A DNA stretch of 7,423 nt from a bacterium (GTDB lineage Bacteria > Vulcanimicrobiota > Xenobia > Xenobiales > Xenobiaceae), in assembly GCA_017444045.1 (NCBI GenBank), contig JAFSXO010000061.1, positions 1 through 7,423 of the forward strand. Direction: 5' to 3'. The position numbers and the translations under genes were made by a program. Under the pieces are notes generated by a model that saw nothing but the letters and a program-made list of their open reading frames with translations, was not told the DNA's origin and did not search any database. Shown here piece after piece: positions 1 to 5,272 of this stretch. The first letter of the stretch is position 1. The number at the start of each line of letters is the position of its first letter.

Positions 1-17
1 AAATGACATTGCCTGTA
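1..17 (+). repeat. Direct repeat copy A (17 bp, one mismatch to 177-193)
   Basis: Positions 1-17 and 177-193 read AAATG-A/C-CATTGCCTGTA and differ only at the sixth base. Copy A overlaps the -35 element of the candidate promoter and touches the window edge, so the repeat may extend further left. The core CATTGCC recurs at the far end of the window. It could be a remnant of a dispersed intergenic repeat or a regulator site. Confidence 0.6.
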
Positions 18-31
18 AATTGTGATATACT
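3..31 (+). promoter_or_regulatory. Candidate sigma70-type promoter upstream of the DUF58 gene
   Basis: A -35-like ATGACA (3-8, 5 of 6 to TTGACA) is followed after exactly 17 nt by TATACT (26-31, 5 of 6 to TATAAT), and the -10 is preceded by an extended TG-n element (23-25). This is the best promoter match noticed in the noncoding parts. Transcription would start near 38 and give a leader of about 195 nt before the TTG start at 234. It is the likely promoter of the DUF58-transglutaminase(-moxR) operon, although the gene to the left lies outside the window. Called from consensus only. Confidence 0.5.
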
Positions 32-176
32 GAGAATCCAGATGACATTTAGTTCAGACGCCTGCCAAACGATACACAGCCCCTACCAGCAAGGCACAGC
101 TTCCCCACCGCCTCATCTGAAAGAATCAGCACCGTTCCATACCTTTGCCGCCAAACCCGATAGCGCCGCACCAGCT

Positions 177-193
177 AAATGCCATTGCCTGTA
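177..193 (+). repeat. Direct repeat copy B (17 bp, one mismatch to 1-17)
   Basis: Second copy of the 17-bp direct repeat, lying in the leader 41 nt before the TTG start of the DUF58 gene. Unlike copy A it has no -10-like hexamer at the matching distance downstream, so it does not look like a second promoter. Confidence 0.6.
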
Positions 194-219
194 GTCGCGC
201 CTAAAGTTACCGTAGCTCC

Positions 220-224
220 AGGAG
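220..224 (+). promoter_or_regulatory. Shine-Dalgarno site that fixes the TTG start of the DUF58 gene
   Basis: AGGAG ends 9 nt before TTG at 234. An in-frame TAG stop at 213-215 rules out a longer protein. The next in-frame TTG falls inside the first membrane segment, so TTG 234 is the only sensible start. Confidence 0.75.
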
Positions 225-233
225 ACCAGCAGC

Positions 234-1649
234 TTGGAAACTAGCACACAACCATACGCAAACAAAAGCTTAGGCAACAGCTTCATAAACCTTATCCCCT
301 TATCGGGAGCAGGCGGCTTTCTTCTATTGGTTAGCTCCGTCGGCTGGTATGTTTTTGGCGTCAACGAAAAGGATCTGGTTATATCAGCGGCCTCATTCGT
401 TCTGGTTTGGATAATCGCCATAAGCGCGCTGTGCGTTACCATATCCGCTATCCGGCTGTTCTGGCTCCTGCGCCACTATAAATCCGGCGCCGAGAGCTTA
501 AAGCTGGAGACAGAATACGCCCGCCAAACCGATTTTAAGCTCAGCCTGGGCTATTTCCCGCTGACAGAGATTTCCTGGACCTGGATATATCCTGAAGACG
601 TAGATGTAACCACCAACAGCACTTTAAAAGAGATAACCGAGACCGTAACCGCCCACCACCGCTGCCAGGCCAGCTATATTATCCGCGAATATACCATATC
701 AGACGTATTGGGCCTGGCCAACATTAGCTGGAGGCGAATAGAGCCGATAGCCCTGACCATCGTCCCCCGCGCGGAAAAGTTTAACGCCAACCAGGTGCTT
801 CCCAGCATTTCCGACGGCGACGAGGAATCTAACCCTTATGGCTCTCCCCAGGGAGACCGCATAGACATGCGCAAATATGCCAACGGCGATTCCTCCCGCG
901 ACATAATCTGGAAAATTTATGCCCGCACGCGCAAGCTTATGATTCGCGTTCCCGAGCGTGCCACATCTCCTACGCCCCGTTCCTGTGCCTATCTGATAGG
1001 ATCTTTTGGCGACGATACCAGCGCCAGCCTAGCGCGCACCATTTTAGAGCGCAGCATGCTTGGCGAAAATTGGGGCTTTGGCGCCGACGGCACCCCCGGC
1101 GTCATAACCGATCGCAGCCTGGCTGTTCAGGCCATCGCCAAATCCGGCAACTACGCGCTGGACGATGACGAAGAGGCTCAGAAGCCTACCGGCCTGTCGT
1201 CCTTTTTCAAAGAGGCGGAAAAGCTGGGCTACAACAACTGCTTAGTATTCATTCCGTCTGAGCTGCCCGCAGACGAAGACAGCTCAGATTCAAATGACAG
1301 CAATCCGCACGAAAGCTTAGCGCTGGACTGGACAAAGGCCGCCCGCCATGCGGCCGCCGGCTGCCACATGACCGTAACCTGGCTTATGGGCTGCGCCAAG
1401 GATCCCCGCAAGGCCAAAGCCAAGGCCACCCCCAGCTCCGATGCGCAGACCTGGCAGGACAGGCTAAAAGCCTTTGCCCAGAACGAGCTTAAATCTTTCG
1501 CCTTAAAAGATATACCGAGCGACAGCTCAGACGAAGCCCTCGATGTCAGCCGAGCTCTGATAACCGACAATACGCCGGTCTGGATTTACTCCAGCGACAC
1601 CGGCCGTTTCCTGGTCTACAATCGCCCTAGCGATATCGCTAAGAGGTAA
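234..1649 (+). CDS. DUF58-domain membrane protein (VWA-like, MIDAS motif degenerate)
   Basis: This 471-residue protein belongs to the DUF58 family, whose members are typically encoded beside MoxR ATPases and are thought to be their partners or substrates. Two hydrophobic segments (about 27-42 and 48-79) form an N-terminal membrane hairpin. A beta-rich stretch (about 90-180) follows. The family signature lies at 207-238: GDRIDMRKYANGDSSRDIIW followed by K-x-YARTRKLMIR, matching the usual G-D-x-x-R-x-I-x-W-x-x-x-AR pattern. The C-terminal part (about 250-465) should be the VWA-like fold. However, the place where DxSxS is expected reads YLIGSFGDDTSAS, so metal binding is doubtful. An acidic serine/asparagine-rich insert (346-360) splits this domain. 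Translation starts at a rare TTG. The stop is 4 nt before the transglutaminase gene, so the two are translationally close. Family call is firm; the cellular role is unknown. Confidence 0.88.
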   Translation: METSTQPYANKSLGNSFINLIPLSGAGGFLLLVSSVGWYVFGVNEKDLVISAASFVLVWIIAISALCVTISAIRLFWLLRHYKSGAESLKLETEYARQTDFKLSLGYFPLTEISWTWIYPEDVDVTTNSTLKEITETVTAHHRCQASYIIREYTISDVLGLANISWRRIEPIALTIVPRAEKFNANQVLPSISDGDEESNPYGSPQGDRIDMRKYANGDSSRDIIWKIYARTRKLMIRVPERATSPTPRSCAYLIGSFGDDTSASLARTILERSMLGENWGFGADGTPGVITDRSLAVQAIAKSGNYALDDDEEAQKPTGLSSFFKEAEKLGYNNCLVFIPSELPADEDSSDSNDSNPHESLALDWTKAARHAAAGCHMTVTWLMGCAKDPRKAKAKATPSSDAQTWQDRLKAFAQNELKSFALKDIPSDSSDEALDVSRALITDNTPVWIYSSDTGRFLVYNRPSDIAKR

Positions 1650-1653
1650 GCAC

Positions 1654-3918
1654 ATGGACAACAGCGCTGCAAATAATGATAAACCGGCTTCAACGCTAAA
1701 AATGATAAACTGGCGCGAGGTGCTGTCCGCCGTGGTGTGGGGCATTGCCGTAGTTATAGGCTCCTATCACACGCACACCGAGCTGGGGCTTTACGGTGCG
1801 TTTGCCGGCGGGCTGATCGGCTGTATATCAGGTTTTTATATTTCCCAAACCCGCCTGCGCAGCATAACTATCACAATCGGCGCCATTCTGGCATATATTC
1901 TGCTCTCAACGATATGCTCGTGGCAGATCAATAGCACCCTTATGGCCATGATGGTCGGCATAGACAGCGCCTACCTATGCTACGATGCCTGCCACAGCTT
2001 CTGCAGCTGCCTATGCGCGGTAACCGCGCTTCACGCCCTGTCCTGCCGGCATCAGCTGCTTACCGTTCTCGAGGTAATTGTGCTGTTTGTGGCCGTATCC
2101 AGTCCCTTAGCCGGACACCGCAACGGTTTCATCTGCCGTCCCTTCGAATTGGTAGATCTGGTCTGGTCTCGCGGCTACGATCCCATACCCTTCTTCAAAG
2201 CCTTCGGCATACTGACAATCATACTCTTCATCGGCGCCATAACGGGACGCTCCAACCGCCGCAATACTATGGCAGACATGAGCCTGCTAGTGCTGACGGC
2301 CATTATTCTCGGTTCCTTTGCCATACCCAATGTAATGACCTTATCGCTGCCGAAGCAGCAGAGCATGAAAGAGAGCGGAGAGTCAAGCAACAAGGAGACC
2401 GGCCAAAGCAATCAGCCGCAGGATCAGAACGGAGACAGCTCCCAGCCGCCTCCCCAAGGCAGCCAAAACAACGATCAGAACACTAACAATAACAACAAAG
2501 ACAAGGAAAACCCCGAGCCACAGCCAGTAGCTGTCGTAGTCTTTTATCAAGACTTTCAGCCACAGGACAACCTCCTGCACTTCCGCCAGTCCGCCCTTAG
2601 CTACTACAACGGCAAACGACTTGTCGAAGCTAAAAGCACCGACAAAGCTTACGATACCGATATCGCCAGCGGCTTTCCTCAGATCAGCGGCGAACAGAAC
2701 GTATTGCAGCCTATTCCCGTGCCCACAGAGGAGATGGCCTCATTTAAGCCCGTCACCACAAGAGTCTGCCTTATAACCGATCATCCGCTTCCCTTCGGAC
2801 TGCTGACGCCGCAGAGCATGACCGCTGTAAACAACCCCAATTCCAATCAGTTTGTCCGCGCCTATCAGGTTCAGTCGCTATGCTATACAGAGGGCCTGCT
2901 GTCGCTTTTGGACCGCAGCGTAGGCGAAAAGACCTGGGACAAGGAGACGTGGCTGCATTATCTGGCGATACCTAAGGATGAGCGCTACTCCAAGCTGGCC
3001 AACAGCATTGTCGGCGAGCTTTCCGAAAGATACGAAGATATGCCTGTAGCCAAAGTTGGCGTCTGTGCCAGCTGGCTGGCAGAAAACTGCACTTACGATC
3101 CGACGGTCAAAATACTGGACAAGGAAGATCCCGCGGCCAAGTTCCTGTTCGGAGATCGCATAGGCTACTGCGTGCATTTGGCCCATTCCATGGCGTACCT
3201 GGCTCGGGCATTGGGGGTTCCATCCCGAGTAGCCACAGGATACATGGCCAATTCCCGCGGTCGTTACGGCGGCTCGTCGCTGCTCATAACCAGCGACAGA
3301 GCGCATGCCTGGTGCGAGATCTATATAAGCGAGATGGGCTGGTATCCTATCGAGATTACCCCGAGCAAAACGCGCAACACCAGCGAGCATCAGCAGGATC
3401 CGGAGCTGCAAAAAATGCTAGGCCAGCTGGCCCGCAAGGAATCTGGCAAGGCCGACGATCAGGAAACAGCGCCGCGCAATATTATGTTCAATATGCAGGA
3501 CGCCCTGCTTTTCATAGGAAAGGCTCTGGTCTATCTGGCTATTCTGCTCACCTTCGTATGCTGCGTTATTAAGATAGCCCGACGTTTAGCGCCCCTGTTT
3601 ACCACGATGCCCCAGCGCATAGACGCCGACTACCGCGCCGCTCTGGACTGCCTGGCAGACGTGGGGGTACGCCGCCATTACGGCGAAGCCCGCGAGGATT
3701 TCGCTACCCGCTATTACGATCAGCTTCCGGCTCTGCGCCAGCTCACGGATCTGCACATGCGCAAATCCCTGGGAGACCCCAAACAGGAGCCCAAGAGCAG
3801 CGGCAAGCAGCTCAACGAATTATTCACCGACTTCAAACGCCAATACCGTCAGCAATTCCCCTTATGGAAGCGCTGTTTAGGAGCCTTAAATCCGTTTTCA
3901 TGGCTTCTTACAAAATAG
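1654..3918 (+). CDS. TgpA-type membrane transglutaminase-like protein
   Basis: A 754-residue membrane protein with a transglutaminase-like (papain-fold) domain. About six or seven hydrophobic segments occupy residues 21-229 (near 21-37, 44-63, 70-89, 94-128, 134-153, 178-197, 208-228). A low-complexity Q/N/S/P-rich linker (234-290) leads to an outward-facing region. The catalytic core is at about 465-572: Cys506 in RIGYCVHLAHSMAYLARALG, with the family's GVPSR-x-x-TGY after it, then His551 in DRAHAWCEIY. The third position is Glu567 in GWYPIEITP where many relatives have Asp. A last membrane segment (616-642) is followed by a cytoplasmic tail of about 110 residues. This is the architecture of Pseudomonas TgpA and of transglutaminase/DUF4129-type proteins. 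The substrate is unknown; an envelope protein or peptide is likely. ATG 1654 has AGAGG at 1642-1646, overlapping the end of the DUF58 gene. Confidence 0.88.
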   Translation: MDNSAANNDKPASTLKMINWREVLSAVVWGIAVVIGSYHTHTELGLYGAFAGGLIGCISGFYISQTRLRSITITIGAILAYILLSTICSWQINSTLMAMMVGIDSAYLCYDACHSFCSCLCAVTALHALSCRHQLLTVLEVIVLFVAVSSPLAGHRNGFICRPFELVDLVWSRGYDPIPFFKAFGILTIILFIGAITGRSNRRNTMADMSLLVLTAIILGSFAIPNVMTLSLPKQQSMKESGESSNKETGQSNQPQDQNGDSSQPPPQGSQNNDQNTNNNNKDKENPEPQPVAVVVFYQDFQPQDNLLHFRQSALSYYNGKRLVEAKSTDKAYDTDIASGFPQISGEQNVLQPIPVPTEEMASFKPVTTRVCLITDHPLPFGLLTPQSMTAVNNPNSNQFVRAYQVQSLCYTEGLLSLLDRSVGEKTWDKETWLHYLAIPKDERYSKLANSIVGELSERYEDMPVAKVGVCASWLAENCTYDPTVKILDKEDPAAKFLFGDRIGYCVHLAHSMAYLARALGVPSRVATGYMANSRGRYGGSSLLITSDRAHAWCEIYISEMGWYPIEITPSKTRNTSEHQQDPELQKMLGQLARKESGKADDQETAPRNIMFNMQDALLFIGKALVYLAILLTFVCCVIKIARRLAPLFTTMPQRIDADYRAALDCLADVGVRRHYGEAREDFATRYYDQLPALRQLTDLHMRKSLGDPKQEPKSSGKQLNELFTDFKRQYRQQFPLWKRCLGALNPFSWLLTK
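2353..2523 (+). other. Low-complexity Q/N/S/P linker within the transglutaminase gene
   Basis: Codons for residues 234-290 encode a hydrophilic stretch rich in Gln, Asn, Ser, Pro, Glu and Lys, between the N-terminal membrane block and the extracytoplasmic part. It looks like a flexible spacer that may reach into or through the cell wall. The AAC/AAT/CAA-rich DNA makes it a likely site of length variation between strains. Confidence 0.75.
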
Positions 3919-3964
3919 ATGCCTTTATATGCCAACGGTATCGCAGACACTAAGTATATAGCGT

Positions 3965-3973
3965 TTAGCTAAT
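3965..3973 (+). promoter_or_regulatory. TTAGCTAAT box in front of the moxR Shine-Dalgarno site
   Basis: The palindrome TTAGCTAA plus T directly abuts the GGAGG at 3974-3978. The same nine bases lie in front of the TPR gene at 5248-5256. Shared position suggests a functional or translational signal, but chance cannot be excluded with two copies. Confidence 0.35.
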
Positions 3974-3978
3974 GGAGG
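3974..3978 (+). promoter_or_regulatory. Strong Shine-Dalgarno site of moxR
   Basis: GGAGG lies 7 nt before ATG 3986 and is the strongest ribosome binding site in the window. It fits high expression of the ATPase relative to its neighbours. Confidence 0.75.
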
Positions 3979-3985
3979 TATTACC

Positions 3986-4993
3986 ATGGACGCTTCCTAT
4001 AACAACAACCGCGATCAGTACCTGAATAACGCTTACGGAGTTTTCCATACCCTAGAACAGCGCCTCAAGCACGCCGTTAGGGGCCGCGACAACGTTATCG
4101 ATCTGCTGCTCATAGCGTTAATGGCTGACGGCCATGTTCTGCTGGAGGATCACCCCGGCTCGGGCAAGACCACCCTGGCCAAGGCGCTGGGAGATTCGAT
4201 CGTCGACAACAGACAGGATGAAAGGTTTGAGGCATTTCGGCGCATTCAGTTTACCCCCGACCTGCTGCCGTCCGATATTACTGGCATGACCATCTTCGAG
4301 CCTGAAAGCGCCACCTTTACCTTCCGTCCCGGCCCGCTGTTCGCCTACATAGTCCTGGCCGACGAGATCAACCGCACCTCGCCTAAGGTGCAGTCCGCCA
4401 TGCTCGAGGCCATGGCCGAAAAACAGGTTACGGTCGACAACGTATCCCACCCGCTGGGCGAGCTGTTCTTTGTAGTGGCCACCCAAAACCCCCGCGACCA
4501 GGCCGGCACCTACCCCCTGCCCGTGGCCCAGCACGACCGCTTCCTATTTAAAATACGCATGACCTATATTGACCGCGATGCCGAAATCGACGTACTGCGC
4601 AGCTGCAGCGAGCGCAAGGCTCCCACTCCCGCCAGCTTGCCGCAGGTTCCCGTTAGCCAGATCATCACGGCCAGGAAAACCATAGAAAGATTCGTCAGAG
4701 TTGACGATCGCATAAGGGACTGCCTGGTCGATATGGCCCGGGCCATCCGGCAGTCTCCAGACGTAGCCCAGGGTGTTTCCACCCGCAGCCTGGTGCTCAT
4801 GCTTCCCGCTCTCCAGGCCTGCGCGCTCAAACGCGCCCGCGATTACGTAAGCGCCGAAGATGTGGCCTATTTAATCCCCTACGTATTCGCCCACCGCCTG
4901 GAGCTGGCTCCCGGCCTCGACGATCCGATCAAGGTCATCCGCGACTGCTGCAAGCCCTCTCTGGAACAGCTGTGCCGTTCCACCTTGCAGTAA
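3986..4993 (+). CDS. moxR: MoxR-family AAA+ ATPase
   Basis: A 335-residue cytoplasmic ATPase of the MoxR family: chaperone-like AAA+ proteins that form rings and remodel or activate partners, typically VWA-domain proteins. Visible motifs in order are Walker A HPGSGKTT (56-63), Walker B VLADEINR (123-130) with Asp126/Glu127, the RTSPKVQSAMLEAMAE helix (130-145), sensor 1 Asn168 in ATQNP, the arginine-finger region YPLPVAQHDRF (176-186), and the sensor 2 region GVSTRS with Arg267. The lid domain fills the C-terminal third, and the length is normal for the family. The gene follows the transglutaminase gene by 67 nt with no visible terminator, so it is probably co-transcribed. The usual order in many genomes is moxR first; here it is third. 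In YPLPVAQHDRF, Val180 and His183 replace the common Glu and Leu. Confidence 0.95.
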   Translation: MDASYNNNRDQYLNNAYGVFHTLEQRLKHAVRGRDNVIDLLLIALMADGHVLLEDHPGSGKTTLAKALGDSIVDNRQDERFEAFRRIQFTPDLLPSDITGMTIFEPESATFTFRPGPLFAYIVLADEINRTSPKVQSAMLEAMAEKQVTVDNVSHPLGELFFVVATQNPRDQAGTYPLPVAQHDRFLFKIRMTYIDRDAEIDVLRSCSERKAPTPASLPQVPVSQIITARKTIERFVRVDDRIRDCLVDMARAIRQSPDVAQGVSTRSLVLMLPALQACALKRARDYVSAEDVAYLIPYVFAHRLELAPGLDDPIKVIRDCCKPSLEQLCRSTLQ

Positions 4994-5018
4994 ACAGCGT
5001 CATGATCAATGTCGGTAA

Positions 5019-5041
5019 CTTAGCGTCAGCTAGCCTAACAT
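5019..5041 (+). repeat. CTTAGC-n-GCTAG-n-AACAT motif after moxR
   Basis: CTTAGC (5019-5024) and GCTAG (5029-5033) can form a short stem around GTCA (four Watson-Crick pairs plus one G-U), followed by AACAT (5037-5041). The same three blocks in the same order follow the TPR gene at 7353-7384. No uridine tract follows, so this is not a standard intrinsic terminator. Confidence 0.4.
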
Positions 5042-5046
5042 TATGA

Positions 5047-5103
5047 CTCCCCCTAAAGGATGGCAGGGGGAGAAGTCGCGCCAGCGACAGAGGGGGTGGC
5101 CAC
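5047..5103 (+). repeat. Three-part palindromic repeat with G/C runs
   Basis: An 8-bp perfect stem CTCCCCCT (5047-5054)/AGGGGGAG (5065-5072) is followed by a 5-bp stem GTCGC (5075-5079)/GCGAC (5084-5088). A second G-run, AGAGGGGGTGG (5089-5099), follows and runs into the palindrome GTGGCCAC (5096-5103). The first C-run can pair either with the first or with the second G-run. From memory, units of this layout are dispersed between genes in gut Firmicutes genomes; I cannot verify that here. No uridine tract follows, so it is not an obvious terminator. Confidence 0.6.
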
Positions 5104-5126
5104 AGCTGATGGGTAATTGCGGTGTT

Positions 5127-5135
5127 TGGTATGAT
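5127..5135 (+). promoter_or_regulatory. Candidate extended -10 promoter for the TPR gene
   Basis: TG-n-TATGAT: the -10 hexamer (5130-5135) matches TATAAT at 5 of 6 and has the TG extension. No good -35 lies at 17 nt, which extended -10 promoters can tolerate. Transcription would start near 5142, just after the three-part repeat, and give a leader of about 130 nt carrying two hairpins. Confidence 0.35.
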
Positions 5136-5148
5136 GTACGCTAACTTG

Positions 5149-5167
5149 TACGCTGATCAACAGCGTA
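5149..5167 (+). repeat. 7-bp hairpin TACGCTG/CAGCGTA
   Basis: Perfect inverted repeat TACGCTG (5149-5155) and CAGCGTA (5161-5167) around ATCAA. The left arm overlaps the second copy of a direct repeat TGTACGCT (5135-5142 and 5147-5154). The right arm runs into TAGCGCTA (5166-5173), another palindrome. This density of symmetry just downstream of a candidate -10 fits either an operator or an RNA structure. Confidence 0.5.
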
Positions 5168-5194
5168 GCGCTAACACACATGAATAAGCAATAC

Positions 5195-5227
5195 CCAATG
5201 CCATGACTCTTAAGTTACTGGCATTGG
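5195..5227 (+). repeat. 9-bp inverted repeat CCAATGCCA/TGGCATTGG
   Basis: CCAATGCCA (5195-5203) and TGGCATTGG (5219-5227) form a perfect 9-bp stem with a 15-nt loop. The structure lies 45 nt before the TPR start codon. A short non-uridine-rich stretch follows, so a terminator is unlikely. The right arm, read on the other strand, is GCCAATGCCAGT (5217-5228), which differs by one base from GCCATTGCCAGT at 7408-7419. Confidence 0.6.
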
Positions 5228-5247
5228 CGTCCTGATTGTTCTATTGG

Positions 5248-5256
5248 TTAGCTAAT
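5248..5256 (+). promoter_or_regulatory. TTAGCTAAT box in front of the TPR gene Shine-Dalgarno site
   Basis: Second copy of the nine-base box found before moxR (3965-3973). Here it is 4 nt upstream of GGGAG (5261-5265) instead of directly abutting it. Confidence 0.35.
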
Positions 5257-5260
5257 CCTC

Positions 5261-5265
5261 GGGAG
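5261..5265 (+). promoter_or_regulatory. Shine-Dalgarno site of the TPR gene
   Basis: GGGAG lies 7 nt before ATG 5273, supporting this start over the in-frame ATG three codons later. Confidence 0.65.
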
Positions 5266-5272
5266 CATTAGT

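Larger units (their letters stand above)
32..233 (+). other. Leader region of the DUF58 operon, no convincing gene
   Basis: This stretch lies between the candidate promoter and the DUF58 start. It contains an open frame that begins at ATG 3 (or 42) and stops at 194. That frame is proline/serine/alanine-rich, resembles no family I recognise and has no clear Shine-Dalgarno site, so I do not call it a gene. No perfect long hairpin or uridine tract was seen. The only clear structure is repeat copy B and, at the end, AGGAG at 220-224. Confidence 0.4.

Noticed and set aside
3..194. 63-codon open frame in the leader
   Set aside because: No clear Shine-Dalgarno site, no recognisable family, biased composition, and its ATG would precede the predicted transcript start. 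The internal ATG at 42 is equally unsupported.
1977..2486. 169-codon + strand frame within the transglutaminase gene
   Set aside because: Arg/Ser/Gln-rich out-of-frame translation overlapping the membrane segments of the real protein, with no sign of a frameshift.
2878..3411. Long open frame on the - strand inside the transglutaminase gene
   Set aside because: It lies opposite the catalytic core, whose + strand product has intact motifs. The antisense translation has no family features.
4118..4534. Open frame on the - strand inside moxR
   Set aside because: Antisense shadow of the conserved ATPase core; glycine-rich translation typical of reversed GC-rich coding sequence.
5047..5072. Intrinsic terminator after moxR
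   Set aside because: The stem is strong, but the following bases (AGAAGTCGCG) contain no uridine run, so a Rho-independent terminator is not supported.
4994..5272. CRISPR array or tRNA gene in the moxR-TPR spacer
   Set aside because: Repeats are short, unequal and inverted rather than regularly spaced. No cloverleaf with the conserved tRNA bases was seen.
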